From Bettongia penicillata ogilbyi (Eukaryota > Chordata > Mammalia > Diprotodontia > Potoroidae): a stretch of DNA of 64,000 nt. The position numbers and the translations under genes are program-made. The stretch covers positions 6,949,100 to 7,013,099 of the forward strand of contig JAJHZJ010000399.1 of assembly GCA_023548195.1 (NCBI GenBank). Reading direction: 5' to 3'. How positions within the stretch are numbered: position 1 is the stretch's first letter; every line of letters starts with the position of its first letter. Positions 31,528 through 46,359 of the stretch are shown in pieces. The notes below the pieces were generated by a model that worked only from the letters and a program-made list of their open reading frames with translations, did no database searches and was not told where the DNA came from.

Positions 31528-32377
31528 TGAAGATTCTAGGAAGATGGCAGAGTAGGTATGAAAATGTCAAACTCTCCAGATATTTCCCACAAACAAGAAA
31601 AAAATAGCACCTCATAGTAAATATAAAGTGGTTTATAATAAACAGGTGTCGAGACAGAATAGTATTTCTCTTGGGACAATCAGAGAAGATCTGAAGAAAA
31701 ATCCCATGATGAGGTTTGGTTCCTGTGAAGTGTGAATACCTCTGTTAGTTGCTCTGAAATGGCAAGTGGTAAACCCTGGGACTAGCTGTGTTGGGAGGTA
31801 GCCTCTTCCCCAGTCACAAGAACTTTCATCTCTGGCATGATGAGGGAAGTCAGATTTCTGAGTTAAGGAAGAGTAGAGGAACTTTAGAGGAACTTATGCC
31901 AGATTCTGCAGAGATAAGGCCCTGGGTGTGAAGGAAAAAGCACACCTCCAGGTTAGTGCAGAAGCAGTGGAGCAGGGACACCATTATCTGTGGGCAGTTA
32001 CAGGGGGATGGATTTCTTAATTGTGGCTCCACACCAAAGGAGGAAATGAAGCCAAATCTGAGGATAGAGGTACCATCCCCTGTTCCCCAGAACTAGAGGT
32101 AAATACAAAAATTAAGCTGCTACAAATTAGAAAAAAAAATTAACAGTCAAGGGAGAAACAATACAATTATAGAATGAGAGTGTATAGGAGTAGAGAAATC
32201 TTCGGTTCATCTTTAGAGGATGATGCAGAAGCAAAGAAAACCTCTTTAACACCAAAGAGTAGCATCAAATGGTCACCTGTACCAAAAGAATTCACAGAAG
32301 GACTTTAAATAGACTTTAAAAATCAAATGTGAGGGATTAAGGGTGTAAAAAAAAAAAACAACAACTAATAATAGTCC
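31528..32377 (+). mobile_element. Old L1, left part (5' UTR to ORF1 start)
   Basis: Starts 'gaagattctaggaagatggc', a diverged form of the L1/HAL1 5' terminus, and runs through a 5' UTR relic toward an ORF1 start-like region ('gaaggactttaaatagactt'). It is split at 32378 by HAL1-k and continues at 34077. Confidence 0.7.
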
Positions 32378-32391
32378 AAGAAAAACAAGAA
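32378..32391. repeat. Left target duplication of HAL1-k
   Basis: AAGAAAAACAAGAA, identical to 34063-34076. Confidence 0.8.
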
Positions 32392-34062
32392 GAGGGAGGC
32401 GGAGCCAAGATGGCAGAAGTACTCATATGCTATAGTGCTTCCCCCACAACCCACAAAACACCTTTAAAAATGACTCTCAACAAATTTAGAGCAGGAGAAG
32501 CCACAGAATGACGGAGTGAAAGAGACTTTCAGCCAAAGGTAATGTGGAAGGCTGATGGGAAAGGTCTATCCCATGGGATTTTGAGCCCAGAAAAGCCCAG
32601 ACTTGCACATGGAGCATGGGGAGGAACAGAACAGGAACAGCCCTCTGAGGCAGAATCCCCAGGAGGGAGTGTCCCACATCCCTCAATCCACAAGTGACAA
32701 AGAAAGCTTCAAAGGTCAATGTGGGAGGGATTTCCCAGCTGGGAGAGAGGAAAACAGAAACTGTGGAAATACAATCAGGATAACACAGGATCTGGCAGCT
32801 TCTACATCAAGGGATTGAAGGACTTGGAACAGGATATTCCAGAAGCCAAAGGAACTGTGATTAAAATCAAGAATCACGTATCCAGCACAACTGAGTCTAA
32901 TGCTTCAAAGGAAAAAATTGTCATTCAGTGATATAGAGTGATATAGATATATATGAATTCATGATGAAAAGACCAGAACTGAATAAAAAATGTGATGTTC
33001 AAACACAGCAATCAAGAAAAGCAAGAAAAGGTAAGCAGGAAAGAGAAATCATAAGGCAGTTTCTAAAGCTGAACTGTTTACATTCCTACATGGAAAGAAA
33101 TTTTTGTAACTCTTGAGACATTTCTAAGTACTTGGGTAGGTGGAGGGATTATACAAATGCACACACACACACACACACACATAGACAGAGAGTGAAAGTT
33201 GAGTTGAATCAGAAGAGATGATATCTATTTAAAAATAACATAAAATTGAGGGGTTAGAGAGAGTAAAATATTGAGAAGAGAAAGGGAGAAATGGAATGGG
33301 GCAGACTATTACTTATAAAAGAGATTAGAAAAATCTTTTTCAATGGAGGAAAAAGGGATGAGGTGAGAAGGTAAAACTGAAGTTTACCCTCCTCATACAC
33401 GGCTTAAGGAGGTAATAACATGCTCACGAAATTTGGTATGAAAATATATCTTACACTACAGCAAAGTAGGGGAGAAAGAGACAAGTGGGTTGAGGGTGAT
33501 GATAGAATGGAGGGCAAATGGGAGAAGGGAGTAGGTAGAAGAAAACACTTTTGGGAAGAGACAAGGTCAAATTAGAGAACAGAAAAAGGAAGGGGAACAG
33601 GGTAGGATAGAGGGCAATATAATTAGTCTTACACACATGACTACTATGGAAGTCTTTTGCAAAATGTCACATATATAGCTTGTACTGAATTTCTTGCCTT
33701 CTCAGTGGGGATGGGTGGGGAGGGGGAAAAGGAGAGAAGTTGGAATTCAAAATGTAAGAAAGAAATGTTGAGAATTGTTATTGCATATAACTTGGAAATG
33801 AGAAATACAAGTAAAAGTGTATAGAAATTTACCTTGACCTATAAGAAAAGAGAGAAGATAGGGATAAGGGAAGGGTGGGGTGTGATAGAAGGTAGGGCAC
33901 ATTGAGGAAAGAGGTAATCAGAATACAACGTGTTATGGGATGGCAGGAGGGGAGAGATGAGGAGAAAAGTTGGAACTCAAAATCTTGTGAAAATGAATTT
34001 CTAAATCTAAAAATAAAGACTCGATATCCTTTTTCCAAATAAAAGTCAAAGCAAAAGAAGAA
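32392..34062 (+). mobile_element. HAL1-like element k, internally deleted
   Basis: Complete 5' terminus ('gaggcggagccaagatggca') and about 350 bases of 5' UTR. At about 32758 the sequence jumps straight to the C-terminal end of ORF1 ('actgtggaaatacaatcagg'), then a normal 3' UTR with a CA tract (about 33158-33182) and tail to about 34062. About 1.2 kb, including the ORF1 start, coiled coil and RRM, is missing. The flanking 14-bp target duplication is intact. Whether the deletion came before or after insertion cannot be told from one copy. Confidence 0.85.
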
Positions 34063-34076
34063 AAGAAAAACAAGAA
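34063..34076. repeat. Right target duplication of HAL1-k
   Basis: AAGAAAAACAAGAA, identical to 32378-32391. Confidence 0.8.
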
Positions 34077-34920
34077 TATTATGAAAAGAAAGTCAACCAG
34101 TTAGAAAAGGAGATCCAGAATATTAAGAAAGGAAATGACTACTTGACAATTGGAATTGGACAAAGGGAAGCCAGGAAAGTTATGAGACAAACAAATAAGA
34201 AAACAAAATACAAAGAATGAACAAACAGAAGAGAATGTGAAACGTCTCATAAAAACAAACAAACAACTAATTTGGAGAATAGATGGAAAAGAGAAAACAA
34301 GAATAATCTGACTCCCTGGAAACTACTATAAAAAAGGAATGTTGATACAGTAATACAATAAATAATCATAGAAAATTGTTCTGAACCATGAGGAGAAGAG
34401 AGAAAAGCAGAAATTGAAAAAAAAATCATCACCTCAAAGAGAGTGTATATGGGAAACACACAGGAATATCATAGTCAAATTCTGAAAGCCCACTTTAAGG
34501 GTAAAATATTACAAACGACAAGATAAAAATTGAATATGGGGGTGCCACAATTAGAATCACACAAGACCTAGCAGTGATGACACTAAAAGACGGCAGATCT
34601 TAGAACACTTTACATCAAAGAGGAAAACAATTGGAGTTCCAGTCAAAAAAGTTATGCATAATCATAAAAATAAAAAATGGATATTTAATTATTTGCCAGA
34701 TTTTCAAGATTTCCTTAAAAAAGAACTAAAGATTTGATGTAAAAAGAGTCAATAAAAATATAAGGTAAATACTAAAGATTAATTAGAAGGAACTGTTTTA
34801 CCTTTTATGTGAGGTAATATAAAACATATATATATATATATATATCTGTTATTTGTAACTGTATAGTTCATACGAAAGATTGGGGAAGACCTAAAAAAAA
34901 GAAATGGAGAGAATGATGCC
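34077..34920 (+). mobile_element. Old L1, right part (ORF1 and following spacer)
   Basis: Resumes the ORF1 of the old L1: coiled-coil-like 'gttagaaaaggagatccaga', 'aacagaagagaatgtgaaac', 'ctaatttggagaatagatgg', then a degenerate C-terminal part to about 34740. The spacer includes a TA repeat near 34820-34846. No open frame is left. Confidence 0.7.
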
Positions 34921-35144
34921 CAATCTCATACCATTTTAAAGTCCTTAAATAGTAAATATGCATTATGTAACCTTTGTCATAAATAAGTGTGTGGTGCACA
35001 AACATGCCAATAACTTATCTGCCAGCTTACCTTTAAAATCCATTGTTTCTGCAGACAGATATTGACTCCTCACTTCTAATTAATATTTGTCAAATCAGCT
35101 CAACTAACTTTTATTAAATAGTATCTATGGGAAAAGCAGCATGG

Positions 35145-35290
35145 TGAAAAGAAAGACAGTTAACCTTAAAGTGGGAAAAGTGCTTCCTCTGCCACATGGT
35201 ATCTGTACAATCCTAGACAAATCACTTAAACACTTGGTACATAAAAAACCACTCAAGCAACTAAGACTGCCAATTCCAGAGTAAATATTA
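35145..35290 (+). repeat. tRNA-derived SINE relic (MIR/CORE type)
   Basis: Contains 'cttcctctgccacatggtat' then 'caatcctagacaaatcactt', a diverged form of the MIR head ('tgtgaccttgggcaagtcac'). Borders are approximate. Confidence 0.5.
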
Positions 35291-35319
35291 ACCGGTATGG
35301 ATTGAGCGATTTCTCTGTA

Positions 35320-35650
35320 CCAGAGTGATCATTTGTCAAAAAATAAATGAACAATGTACTGTGCTAGGCATAGAAGATTAAAAAATAAAATAAAATAAGA
35401 TAGATTCTCTGTCTGAAAGTAGTTTACTTACTAGTGGGGGTAATAGGTAATAATTTTTCAGATAATAAAGAAGTTTGCATGTGACAAGTGAATAGGCAAG
35501 GAATAATGAGTGGTGTGAGAAATTTGAGGAGAAAGTTGCTTTTCTCTGGTGTCCTCTAGTGGGATCAGGAAAGACTTTGTTAAAGAGTTTTGAAGGAAGA
35601 AGATTATTTCAGCAAATGAAAATTGTGAGTTTATAAATTGTAATGTGCAT
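35320..35650 (+). repeat. Ancient interspersed repeat, copy 2 (partial)
   Basis: 'gtgctaggcatagaagatta', 'agattctctgtctgaaagta', then 'gtgacaagtgaataggcaag' and a 'gaaagactttgttaaagagt' block follow the same order as in the copies at 36905 and 48160. Confidence 0.6.
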
Positions 35651-36039
35651 TCAAAACAGGATTAAACCTTACCTAACAGACTTTTTGCTAAATCTTTTCA
35701 AAATACGATGGTGTAAATAGTCCCAGGTTACATAGTCTGAAATTTTCTCCTTTTTAGAAAAAGATTATGCCTTAATGGATAAGGCATAATAAAATAATGA
35801 ACATAATCTCCTAATGATTTTGATATTTACACATTTTGCTTTTTAGACCTATGGACCTTACCTACCTTAAACAGCAAGGCAAGAGAAGTTAGGAATTTCA
35901 AGAGATGCACACATTATTTAGCGTCATTTGTAAGGTCAGCACAGGTTATCTAGACTCTAGATTCTAGAGTCAATCATGCAGTGTAGAGGAATTTAGCACA
36001 GCAACTAAATAAGAGCTAAACACTAGTCACTAGTTCTAA

Positions 36040-36160
36040 CATTCTGACCTGTAGAGACTAATAAAAGACTTCCTACTTCTCATTAGGCTATTATGAAGAT
36101 CAAATTTATATACTATCTTTGAAAGTGCTTTGTAACTAAAAATCATTACAGAAATGTAAT
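36040..36160 (+). repeat. MIR relic
   Basis: 'ctattatgaagatcaaattt' followed by 'ctttgaaagtgctttgtaac' matches the MIR 3' half. It is diverged. Confidence 0.55.
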
Positions 36161-36659
36161 CTATCATTTTCTTAAGGTAATCTTATTATAGCAGGCATAC
36201 ACTTGTGTGTCATGATAGTTTGCCTCATTACCTGAATCTTTCTTCATATTATAGCCCCTCGTCAAGAAGAGGGTTGATGGGAAGGGTATATATGCCCCTA
36301 TTCGAGGCAGGACTGAATGAATGCTCATGAAAGGTATAAGCCTTTCCAATACTTTTGAGATTTTTAGAGAATAGAGAGGTTAGGAGATGTGAATTTGCCA
36401 TGTCCCAGTAGCTGGCTGATAAACTGTAATCATAACCAGTAACAGTTTAGTCTAGCTTTGCTGATTTCCTCAAGGAATGTTTCACCTGAGTGAGTTTTCC
36501 CTCACTGTCAGAGCTGCTATGACAAGGTGATGTTATTGTATCTCTAATTCCTTTTATTTCCTTGCTTCATTGATTCCTGATAAACTAACATGGAATTTTC
36601 TGCTTTCTTAAATTTTCTTTGTTATATGGGGTGTTTTGTCTCCAGATGAATACAATGTT

Positions 36660-36682
36660 ATTATTATTATTATTATTATTAT
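36660..36682. repeat. ATT triplet microsatellite
   Basis: About seven perfect ATT units. Confidence 0.9.
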
Positions 36683-36904
36683 GCATTCTAAGCCAGTGTT
36701 TAGTTTATAAATTGTAATGTGGATTCAAAACATATAAAGGAATGGATCATAGAATGTAGGGAGGGAAATAGCATTGAAACTCCAAATTTAAGAATTAGCT
36801 TAAATTCAATTTCCCTCTTATCTGTGAAGACATAAGAGGGACGGACATCAGTCTAACAGATCAAAAAGGAATGGTTTGATTCAGTTATATTTGAAATAAT
36901 TTCT

Positions 36905-37545
36905 GAAGCATTCTTTCATCACGGCATTTTATTACATAATGAGTACACAAAATTAAAAAGGGACAGACACAATCCCTACCTAAAGGAACTAACAACCTAG
37001 AATGGAAATAAGACGATCACAAATATCTATGACCTGGAGTGTTATAAGTGAGTAAAAGTCAAAAGAGAGGCATGAGATACTCAGCAACAGAGACATTTTC
37101 TAACTGAGAGGACAAAGAAAGGTTTTGTGTAGGAGGCCACACCTAAGTTGCATCATGAAAGAAGAGAATGATTTCAATAAATGGAAATGCTAAGAGAATC
37201 CAATCCTAACATTGGGGATAGCATATACAAATCCTTAGCTAGAAAAATGGACACGATAAGAGTTGGGAATAGCTAGTAGATCAATTTGGCAGGGAAGCAG
37301 AGTTGACAAAAAGAAGTAAAATAAGGTTGGAAAACTAGACTAGAAGTAGCACATAGAGGTGCTCCAATGGAAGACAGAGAAATCTACATTTTAACCTACT
37401 ATAAGTTCATGGTCACTGAAAACTGCTGAATAACATGAAGATATGTTTCCCTTATGAAGATTAATTTGGCAATTGATCATAGAATGGGACAGGTTTAGGA
37501 GCAGAATGAATAGTTGAGAATCTTAAAATAGGCCAAGTGAGGGAT
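36905..37545 (+). repeat. Ancient interspersed repeat, copy 3 (longest)
   Basis: About 640 bases. Landmarks in order: 'tttattacataatgagtaca', 'cacaatccctacctaaagga', 'gttgcatcatgaaagaagag', 'gaatagctagtagatcaatt', 'gaagattaatttggcaattg' and 'ggtttaggagcagaatgaat'. It shares its order with 48160-48830. I see no terminal repeats and no coding capacity. Confidence 0.6.
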
Positions 37546-37675
37546 AATAAAGCACTAAATCATTATGCTGGCTTCCCCCCTTCAAAAAATCTCTATTTCC
37601 CCAGGTCCTACCCCACTTCCTTACCCATAGTAGGTTTCTAATACATTTTAAAAGTTAATTGGATTTTAGTCTGGA

Positions 37676-37691
37676 GCAAGGACAAATTATT
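37676..37691. repeat. Left target duplication of HAL1-g
   Basis: GCAAGGACAAATTATT, a perfect 16-base match to 40608-40623. Confidence 0.95.
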
Positions 37692-38579
37692 TTTTTTTAT
37701 TTTTTAATAAAAATTTATTTATTTAACTTTCTACATTCATTTTCACAAAATTTTGGGTTCCAAATTTTCTCCCCTTTTATCTCCTCCCCCACCCCAATAC
37801 TCCAAACATTCTAATTTTCCCTATCACCAATCTGCCCTCTCTTCTATCATCCCTCCCTTCTCCTGTCCCCATCTTCCCTTTTCTCCTGTAGGGCCAGATG
37901 ACTTTCTATTCCACATTAATTGTATTTCTTTTTTCCTAGTAGCAGGAACAATACTCAACAGTTGTTCCTAAAACTTTGAGTTCCAAATTCTCCCCTTCCC
38001 TCCCTCCCCACCCATTCCCTTTGGGAAGGCAGGCAATTCAATATAGGCCTTATCTGTGTAGTTTTGCAAATGACTTCCATAATAGTCGTGTTGTGTAAGA
38101 CTAACTGTATTTCCCTCCATCCTATCCGGCCCCCCACTGATTCTATTCTGTCTTTTGATCCTGTCCCTTCCCAAGTGTTGACTTCAAATTGCTCCCTCCT
38201 CCCATTGCCCACCCTCCCATCATTCTCCCCCCGCTTGCTTATCTCCTTCTCCCCCCACTTTCCTGTATTGTAAGATAGGTTTTCATACCAAAATGAGTGT
38301 GCATTTTACTCCTTCCTTTAGTCAAATGTGATGAGGATAAACTTCTTGTTTTTTTCTCAGCTCTCCTCATTTTCCCTCCACTAAAAAGTCTCCTGCTTGC
38401 CTCTTGAATGAGATATAATTTACCCCATTCCATTTCACCCTCTTTCCTCCCACTACAATTCTCTCTCATCATTTACCTTAATTTCTTTTAAGTTATGGTC
38501 CCATCCTATTCATTTCATTCTGTGCTCTCTTTCTCTGTATGTGCGTGTATGTATGTATGTGTGCATGCATGCATGTGTG

Positions 38580-38622
<43 letters not shown>

Positions 38623-38752
38623 TCCCACCAACTACCCAGATACTGAAAAGTTTTAGGAGTTACAAATAATGTCTTTCCATGTAGGAAAGTAAACAGTTCA
38701 CTTTTGGTAAGTCCCTTATGACTTCCCTGTGCTATTTATTTTTTCATGCTTC

Positions 38753-39852
38753 TCATTCTTGTGTTTGAAAGTCAAATTTTCTTTTCAGCTCTGGTCTTTT
38801 CATCAAGAATGCTTGAAAGTCCTCTGTTTCATTGAAAGACCATTTTTTCCCCCTGAAGTATTATACTTAGTTTTGCTGGATAGGTGATTCGTGGTTTGAG
38901 TCCTAGTTCCTTTGACTTCTGGAATATCCTATTCCATGCCCTTCGATCCCTTAATGTAGAAGGTGCCAGATCTTCTGTTATCCTGATTGTATTTCCACAA
39001 TACTGAAATTGTTTCTTTCTAGCTGCTTGCAATATTTTCTCCTTGACCTGGGAATTATAGAATTTGGCCAAAATGTTCCTAGGAGTTTCTCTTTTTGGAT
39101 CTCTTTCAGGCAGTGATTGATGGATTCCTTCAATACTTATTTTGCCCTCAGGTTCTAGAATATCAGGGCAGTTTTCCTCGATAATTTCATGGAAGATGAT
39201 ATCTAGACTATTTTTGATCATGGCTTTCAGGTAGTCCCATAATTTTTAAATTGCCTCTCCCGGATCTATTTTCCAGGTCAGTTGTTTTTCCCATGAGATA
39301 TTTCACATTCACTTCCATTTTTTCATTCTTTTGGTTTTGTTTGGTGATTTCTTGGTTTCTCAGAAAGTCATTAGCCTCCGTATGTTCCATTCTAATTTTG
39401 AGAGAACTGTTTACTTCAGTGAGCTTTTGAACCTCTTTTTCCATTTGGCTAATTCTGTTTTTGAAAGCATTCTTCTCCTCATTGGCTCTTTGAACCTCTT
39501 TTTCCAATTGAGTGAACCTATTTTTCAAGGTGTTATTTTCTTCAGCATTGTTTTGGGTCTCCTTTTCCAAGGTATTAACCCGTTTTTCATGTTTTTCTTG
39601 CATCTCTCTCATTTCTCTTCCCAGTTTTTCCTCCACCTGTCTAACTTGATTTTCAAAATCCTTTTTGAGCTCTTCCATGGCCTGAGCCCACCGGACGTCC
39701 ACCTCGGATGTCTGGGATACAGAGGCCCCGACCTCCATGTCTTTCCCTGATGGTAAGGATTGTTCCTCGTCATCAGAAATGAAAGGCAGGAACATGTGTC
39801 CCCCAAGAAAGTAGCTTTCTATAGTCTTATTTTTCTTCCTTTTTCTCGTCAT
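38753..39852 (-). pseudogene. HAL1-g ORF1, two frame lesions
   Basis: Start at 39852 ('MTRKRKKNKTIESYFLGGHM'). It is open for 214 residues: an acidic N-terminal block, the coiled coil (about residues 50-150), and the RRM start 'DLENRSGRGNLKIMGLPE'. It is broken at 'HDQK', where the family A7 run has become A5. The C-terminal domain then continues in another frame (39221-38829, 'SLDIIFHEIIEENCPDILEP', 'LQAARKKQFQYCGNTIR'). A second slip near 38850 precedes the family stop at 38753-38755. This is an L1 ORF1p-type RNA chaperone, about 367 codons when intact, and it was probably functional shortly before or at insertion. Confidence 0.9.
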
Positions 39853-39994
39853 TTTCCCAGCCAGTCACTTGACTTCTGAGATTCCTCTCCACCCCCGCCT
39901 AGGTCCACCTAGCTAGTGCTTGGGGTCTGCAATTCAAATGGGCTTTCCGTGGCAGGTGTGGCAACTATTCAATGTGAGCTTAAGTTCTGGTGCT

Positions 39995-40136
39995 CAGGTG
40001 GGGGCATGGCCACCTCCCAGGCTCAGTTCCCTCAGGGGGTTTATGCAGAGACCTTCAGTAATGGGGCAGGTGGGGGCAGGGCCGTCTCCCAGGCTCACTT
40101 CCCTCAGGGGGTTTATGCAGAGACTTTCGGTAATGG
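39995..40136 (-). promoter_or_regulatory. HAL1-g 5' UTR monomers, two tandem copies
   Basis: Two ~70-base units (39995-40064, 40067-40136), both with the complement of 'cattactgaaggtctctgc', 'ataaaccccctgagggaact' and 'gagcctgggagg'. Promoter role is inferred from position and from the analogy with L1 monomers. Confidence 0.7.
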
Positions 40137-40607
40137 CCTTGAACTTTTGCCTGCTGCTCCAGGAGTCCTGTGACACTGCCACTGCCTCTGCCGCTGCCGC
40201 TGCCTCTGTCACTTCCTCCGCCGCTGCCTCCCGAGGGGGCCCAAGTCACGGAGACACCTTGCTTCCCTCTCAGCCAGGCCAGACGTCTCTCTCACTGACC
40301 TCTAGCCTCTGTGGGTGGAGGTGCCTTCCCGGCCGCCAGAGGTTCCATCCCTGAAGCCTGCTCGGATCTGCTCCTCTGTGGTTGCATGGCCAGGGCAGCG
40401 CAGGTGTGGACTCCACTGTCCAGAGTGTGATGGTCCCCTGGGCATGGCTCTCCAAGGCTCTCTGGAACAGAAATCTTTTCATTGTGTTTCTGCTCGCCTT
40501 GCAGTGCTCCAGAATTTGTGGGGAGTTCTTTTTGCAGGAAATATATGGACTGTGGGTTCAGAGCTAGCATACGTGAGTCTTTCTACTCCGTCATCTTCAC
40601 TCCATCT

Positions 40608-40623
40608 GCAAGGACAAATTATT
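40608..40623. repeat. Right target duplication of HAL1-g
   Basis: GCAAGGACAAATTATT, a perfect match to 37676-37691. Confidence 0.95.
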
Positions 40624-43702
<3,079 letters not shown>

Positions 43703-46105
43703 GCTTCCAAGAGCTAAGATGGCCTAGTAAGTTGCTCCCCTTCTCATTTGCTGACCTCAAAACCCAGAAAATATTGCCCCAGAAAGACTCTTGGAATATC
43801 GGGGATAACAGAAAAATAGAAAATTTTATTAGCCCACGAAACTTGAGGGATGAACAACAAAGGTCTCTCTTGTTCTTGTGGAAGGGTAGCACAGTATAAT
43901 AGCAGATGCTTTCCAGGAAAGCCAGCATATTCCAGATCAGAGAATCACCACAAATTCAGGCAGGCATCATCCAGCAGCTCACCTTCAAGTGCTTCATCAT
44001 AACTCCAGGTGGGCAGGCATCTCTAAGGAGCCAAACCCCTCTATGCCTCAGGAAAGCTACAGGAAGGCAGACATTTTCAAACATTCAGACCTCTCTGTGC
44101 TGCAGCAAAGACTGGCCAAATAGGTGACCTCCAGTGGCCAGATCTTTATTTACTTCATCATAGCCAGAGTGAGCATGCATCTTGCAGTTGCCAGAATCCC
44201 CATCCCAACCTCCAGCTTCAGGTTAGCTATGGAGTAAGGCAGAAAAACTCCATGTGGAATCAATACCTCCCAGACACTACCACTAGAACCACAACTAAGC
44301 ACTAAGTAAGCTTTCAGACCCCCACAGCATCTAGATTCCAGCACCCAAGACCCCAGCACAGAAAGTCAGTGGACCAAGTCCCTGCTTCCCAACACAAGAA
44401 GCTTGGAACAATGTCCCTGTGGTCTAGAGGATAGGTCAATTTTAAAAGCTAGGGCTGAGGAAACCATGATGAGCAAAAAGCAAAATTGATCAGTGACCAT
44501 AAATTCTTTCTATAGGGACAGGGAAGAAGAAAGCATAAATATAGAAGAGGACAATGTTGTCAATATATGCACATCTGAAAATTCATAGGGGAATATTAAC
44601 TGATCTCAAACGCAAAAAGCCTTCTTGGATGAGGTCAGGAAGGATTTTAAGAGCCAAATAAGATAAGTAGAAGAAAATTGGGAAAATAAATGAGAGGAAT
44701 GCAAGAGAGAGTCAATAACTTGGAAGAGAAAGGACAAAAATTGAGTGTACAAAACAATTCCTCAAAAAATATAATTGTACAAACTGGGGGGTGGGGGGAG
44801 TCCATGGAAGAAAAGAAGTCCTCAAAAATAGAATTGGCCAAATGGAAATGTAGATACAAAAGCTAACTGAAAAACAAAACAAAGCAAAATTCCTTAAAAG
44901 TTAGAATAGGGCAAGTGGAACCTAATGACTCCACGAAGCATCAAGAATCATTCAAAGAAAATCAAATGAATTAAAAAAAATAGAAGAAAATGCAAATAAC
45001 TCATTGGAAAATAGATCCAAGGGAGATAATTCAAGAATTAGTGTTGTAGCATAGGAATAAATGAAATCTTCCTTAAAATGATAAATAACATCTTCTTAAA
45101 GCAGTAAGATGCATTATATATAATAGGAATAAACTAAAAGGATTTCCAATAAGATCAGTGGTGAAATAAAGATATCCATTATCACCACTGTTATGCAATA
45201 TTTTACAAGAAGTGTTAGTATTAGACATAAGAGAAGAAAAAGAAACTAAAGGAATTGGAATAAGCAAAGAAGAAATAAGACTATCAGTCTTTGCAGATAA
45301 TATGATGGTGTACATGGAGAATCCTTAAGGAAGTAAAATGCAGGATACAAAATAAACCAACAGAATTCATCAGCATTTCTAGATATTACTAACACAGTGC
45401 AAGAGTAAGAGATAGAAAGAGAAATTCCATTTAAAGTTACTGTAGAAAATATAATATTTTTGAAATTCTTCCTCCTTAGAAATATCCAGGAAGTATATGA
45501 ATGCAATTAGAAAAATCTTTTCTCAAGGACTCACATGTTCAAAAATATTTAAAAAATATTTATAGCAGCTCTTTTCGTGGTGGTCAGGAATTGGAAATCG
45601 AGGGGATACTCATCAATTGGGGAATGGCTGAATAATTTGTGGTATAGGAATATAATGAAATACTATTGTACTATAAGAAATGGCGAGCAGATCGACTTCA
45701 GAAAAACCTGGAAAGACTTATATGAAATGATACTAAGTGAAGTGAGCAGAACCAGGATAATATTGTTCACAGAAACAGCCACTGATTTTGATAGACTTAT
45801 CAGTAATGCAAGGACCTAAAGCAATTCCAAAGAACTCATGATGGAAAATGCCATCCACATCCAGAGAAAGATATAAGGAGTAGCAATGCAGAGCAAAGCA
45901 GACTATTATCTTTTTGTTTTGTCTTTTTTTTTCTTTCTCATAGTTTCCCCAATTCATTTGAATTCTGCTATGGAACATGGCTAATATGAAAATATCTTTA
46001 ATAGGAATATGTGTAAAGCCTATAGAAGATTGGATGTTTTCTTGGGAGGGAAGAGGAAATTTATGGAACTTATGAAAGCGAATGTTGAAAAGCAAAAATA
46101 AAAAG
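43703..46105 (+). mobile_element. Old L1, internally deleted
   Basis: Starts with 'cttccaagagctaagatggc' (an L1 5' terminus of the module 2 type). The 5' UTR runs to about 44590, ORF1 relics 44600-45060, then a jump to ORF2 RT relics (45060-45510), another jump to the ORF2 C-terminus (45545-45820) and a 3' UTR ending in 'gaaaagcaaaaataaaaag' near 46100. More than half of ORF2 is missing, at two deletions near 45060 and 45540. Confidence 0.8.
45060..45820 (+). pseudogene. Old L1 ORF2 relic
   Basis: Frame pieces show '[12 protein letters not shown]' (a decayed FADD catalytic box near 45290), then after a deletion 'VVVRNWKSRGYSSIGEWLNN' near 45580-45640 and 'FRKTWKDLYEMILSEVSRT', the usual ORF2 C-terminal end. 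The endonuclease domain and zinc knuckle are absent. Confidence 0.8.
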
Positions 46106-46111
46106 TGAGGA

Positions 46112-46345
46112 AAAATTATTTTCACACAACTGAAGTCAGATCTAAATATGTGAAAAAACATCACATGCTCATGGATGGTAAAAAAAGACACTCCTGTCTA
46201 AGTTATTTACTTATTCTGTGTCGTATCAATCAAACTATCAGAAATTACTGCATAGAGCTAGAAAAATTCATAGAAAATATTCATCTGGAAGAGCAAAATG
46301 TCCAGAATATCAAGGGAAATAATGAAAAGAAATGCAAGACATGAA
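46112..46345 (+). pseudogene. L1 ORF2 mid-region fragment
   Basis: One frame contains 'RNYCIELEKFIENIHLEEQN' and 'VQNIKGNNEKKC', parallel to 'DNYFLELHKMISKFIWKSKT' of the younger L1 (about 21025-21110). It may be a rearranged piece of the neighbouring old L1 or a separate insertion. Confidence 0.65.
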
Positions 46346-46359
46346 ACATATTCCAATCA

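Larger units (their letters stand above)
34921..37675. other. Unique DNA with SINE and ancient-repeat relics
   Basis: No gene is recognised. It holds a tRNA-type SINE relic (about 35145-35290), two copies of the ancient repeat (35320-35650 and 36905-37545), a MIR relic (about 36040-36160) and an ATT triplet run (36660-36682). The remainder is AT-rich and unannotated. Confidence 0.55.
37692..40607 (-). mobile_element. HAL1-like element g, full length
   Basis: On the - strand it runs from 40607 ('agatggagtgaagatgacgg') through a 5' UTR with a GC-rich triplet minisatellite (about 40172-40236) and two monomers (39995-40064 and 40067-40136). ORF1 is 39852-38753, followed by a TG/CA tract (about 38575-38621), a polypurine 3' UTR and a tail at 37692. 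It is 2.9 kb and ORF2 is absent. A perfect 16-bp duplication flanks it. This is the best-defined complete ORF1-only element in the window. Confidence 0.95.
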
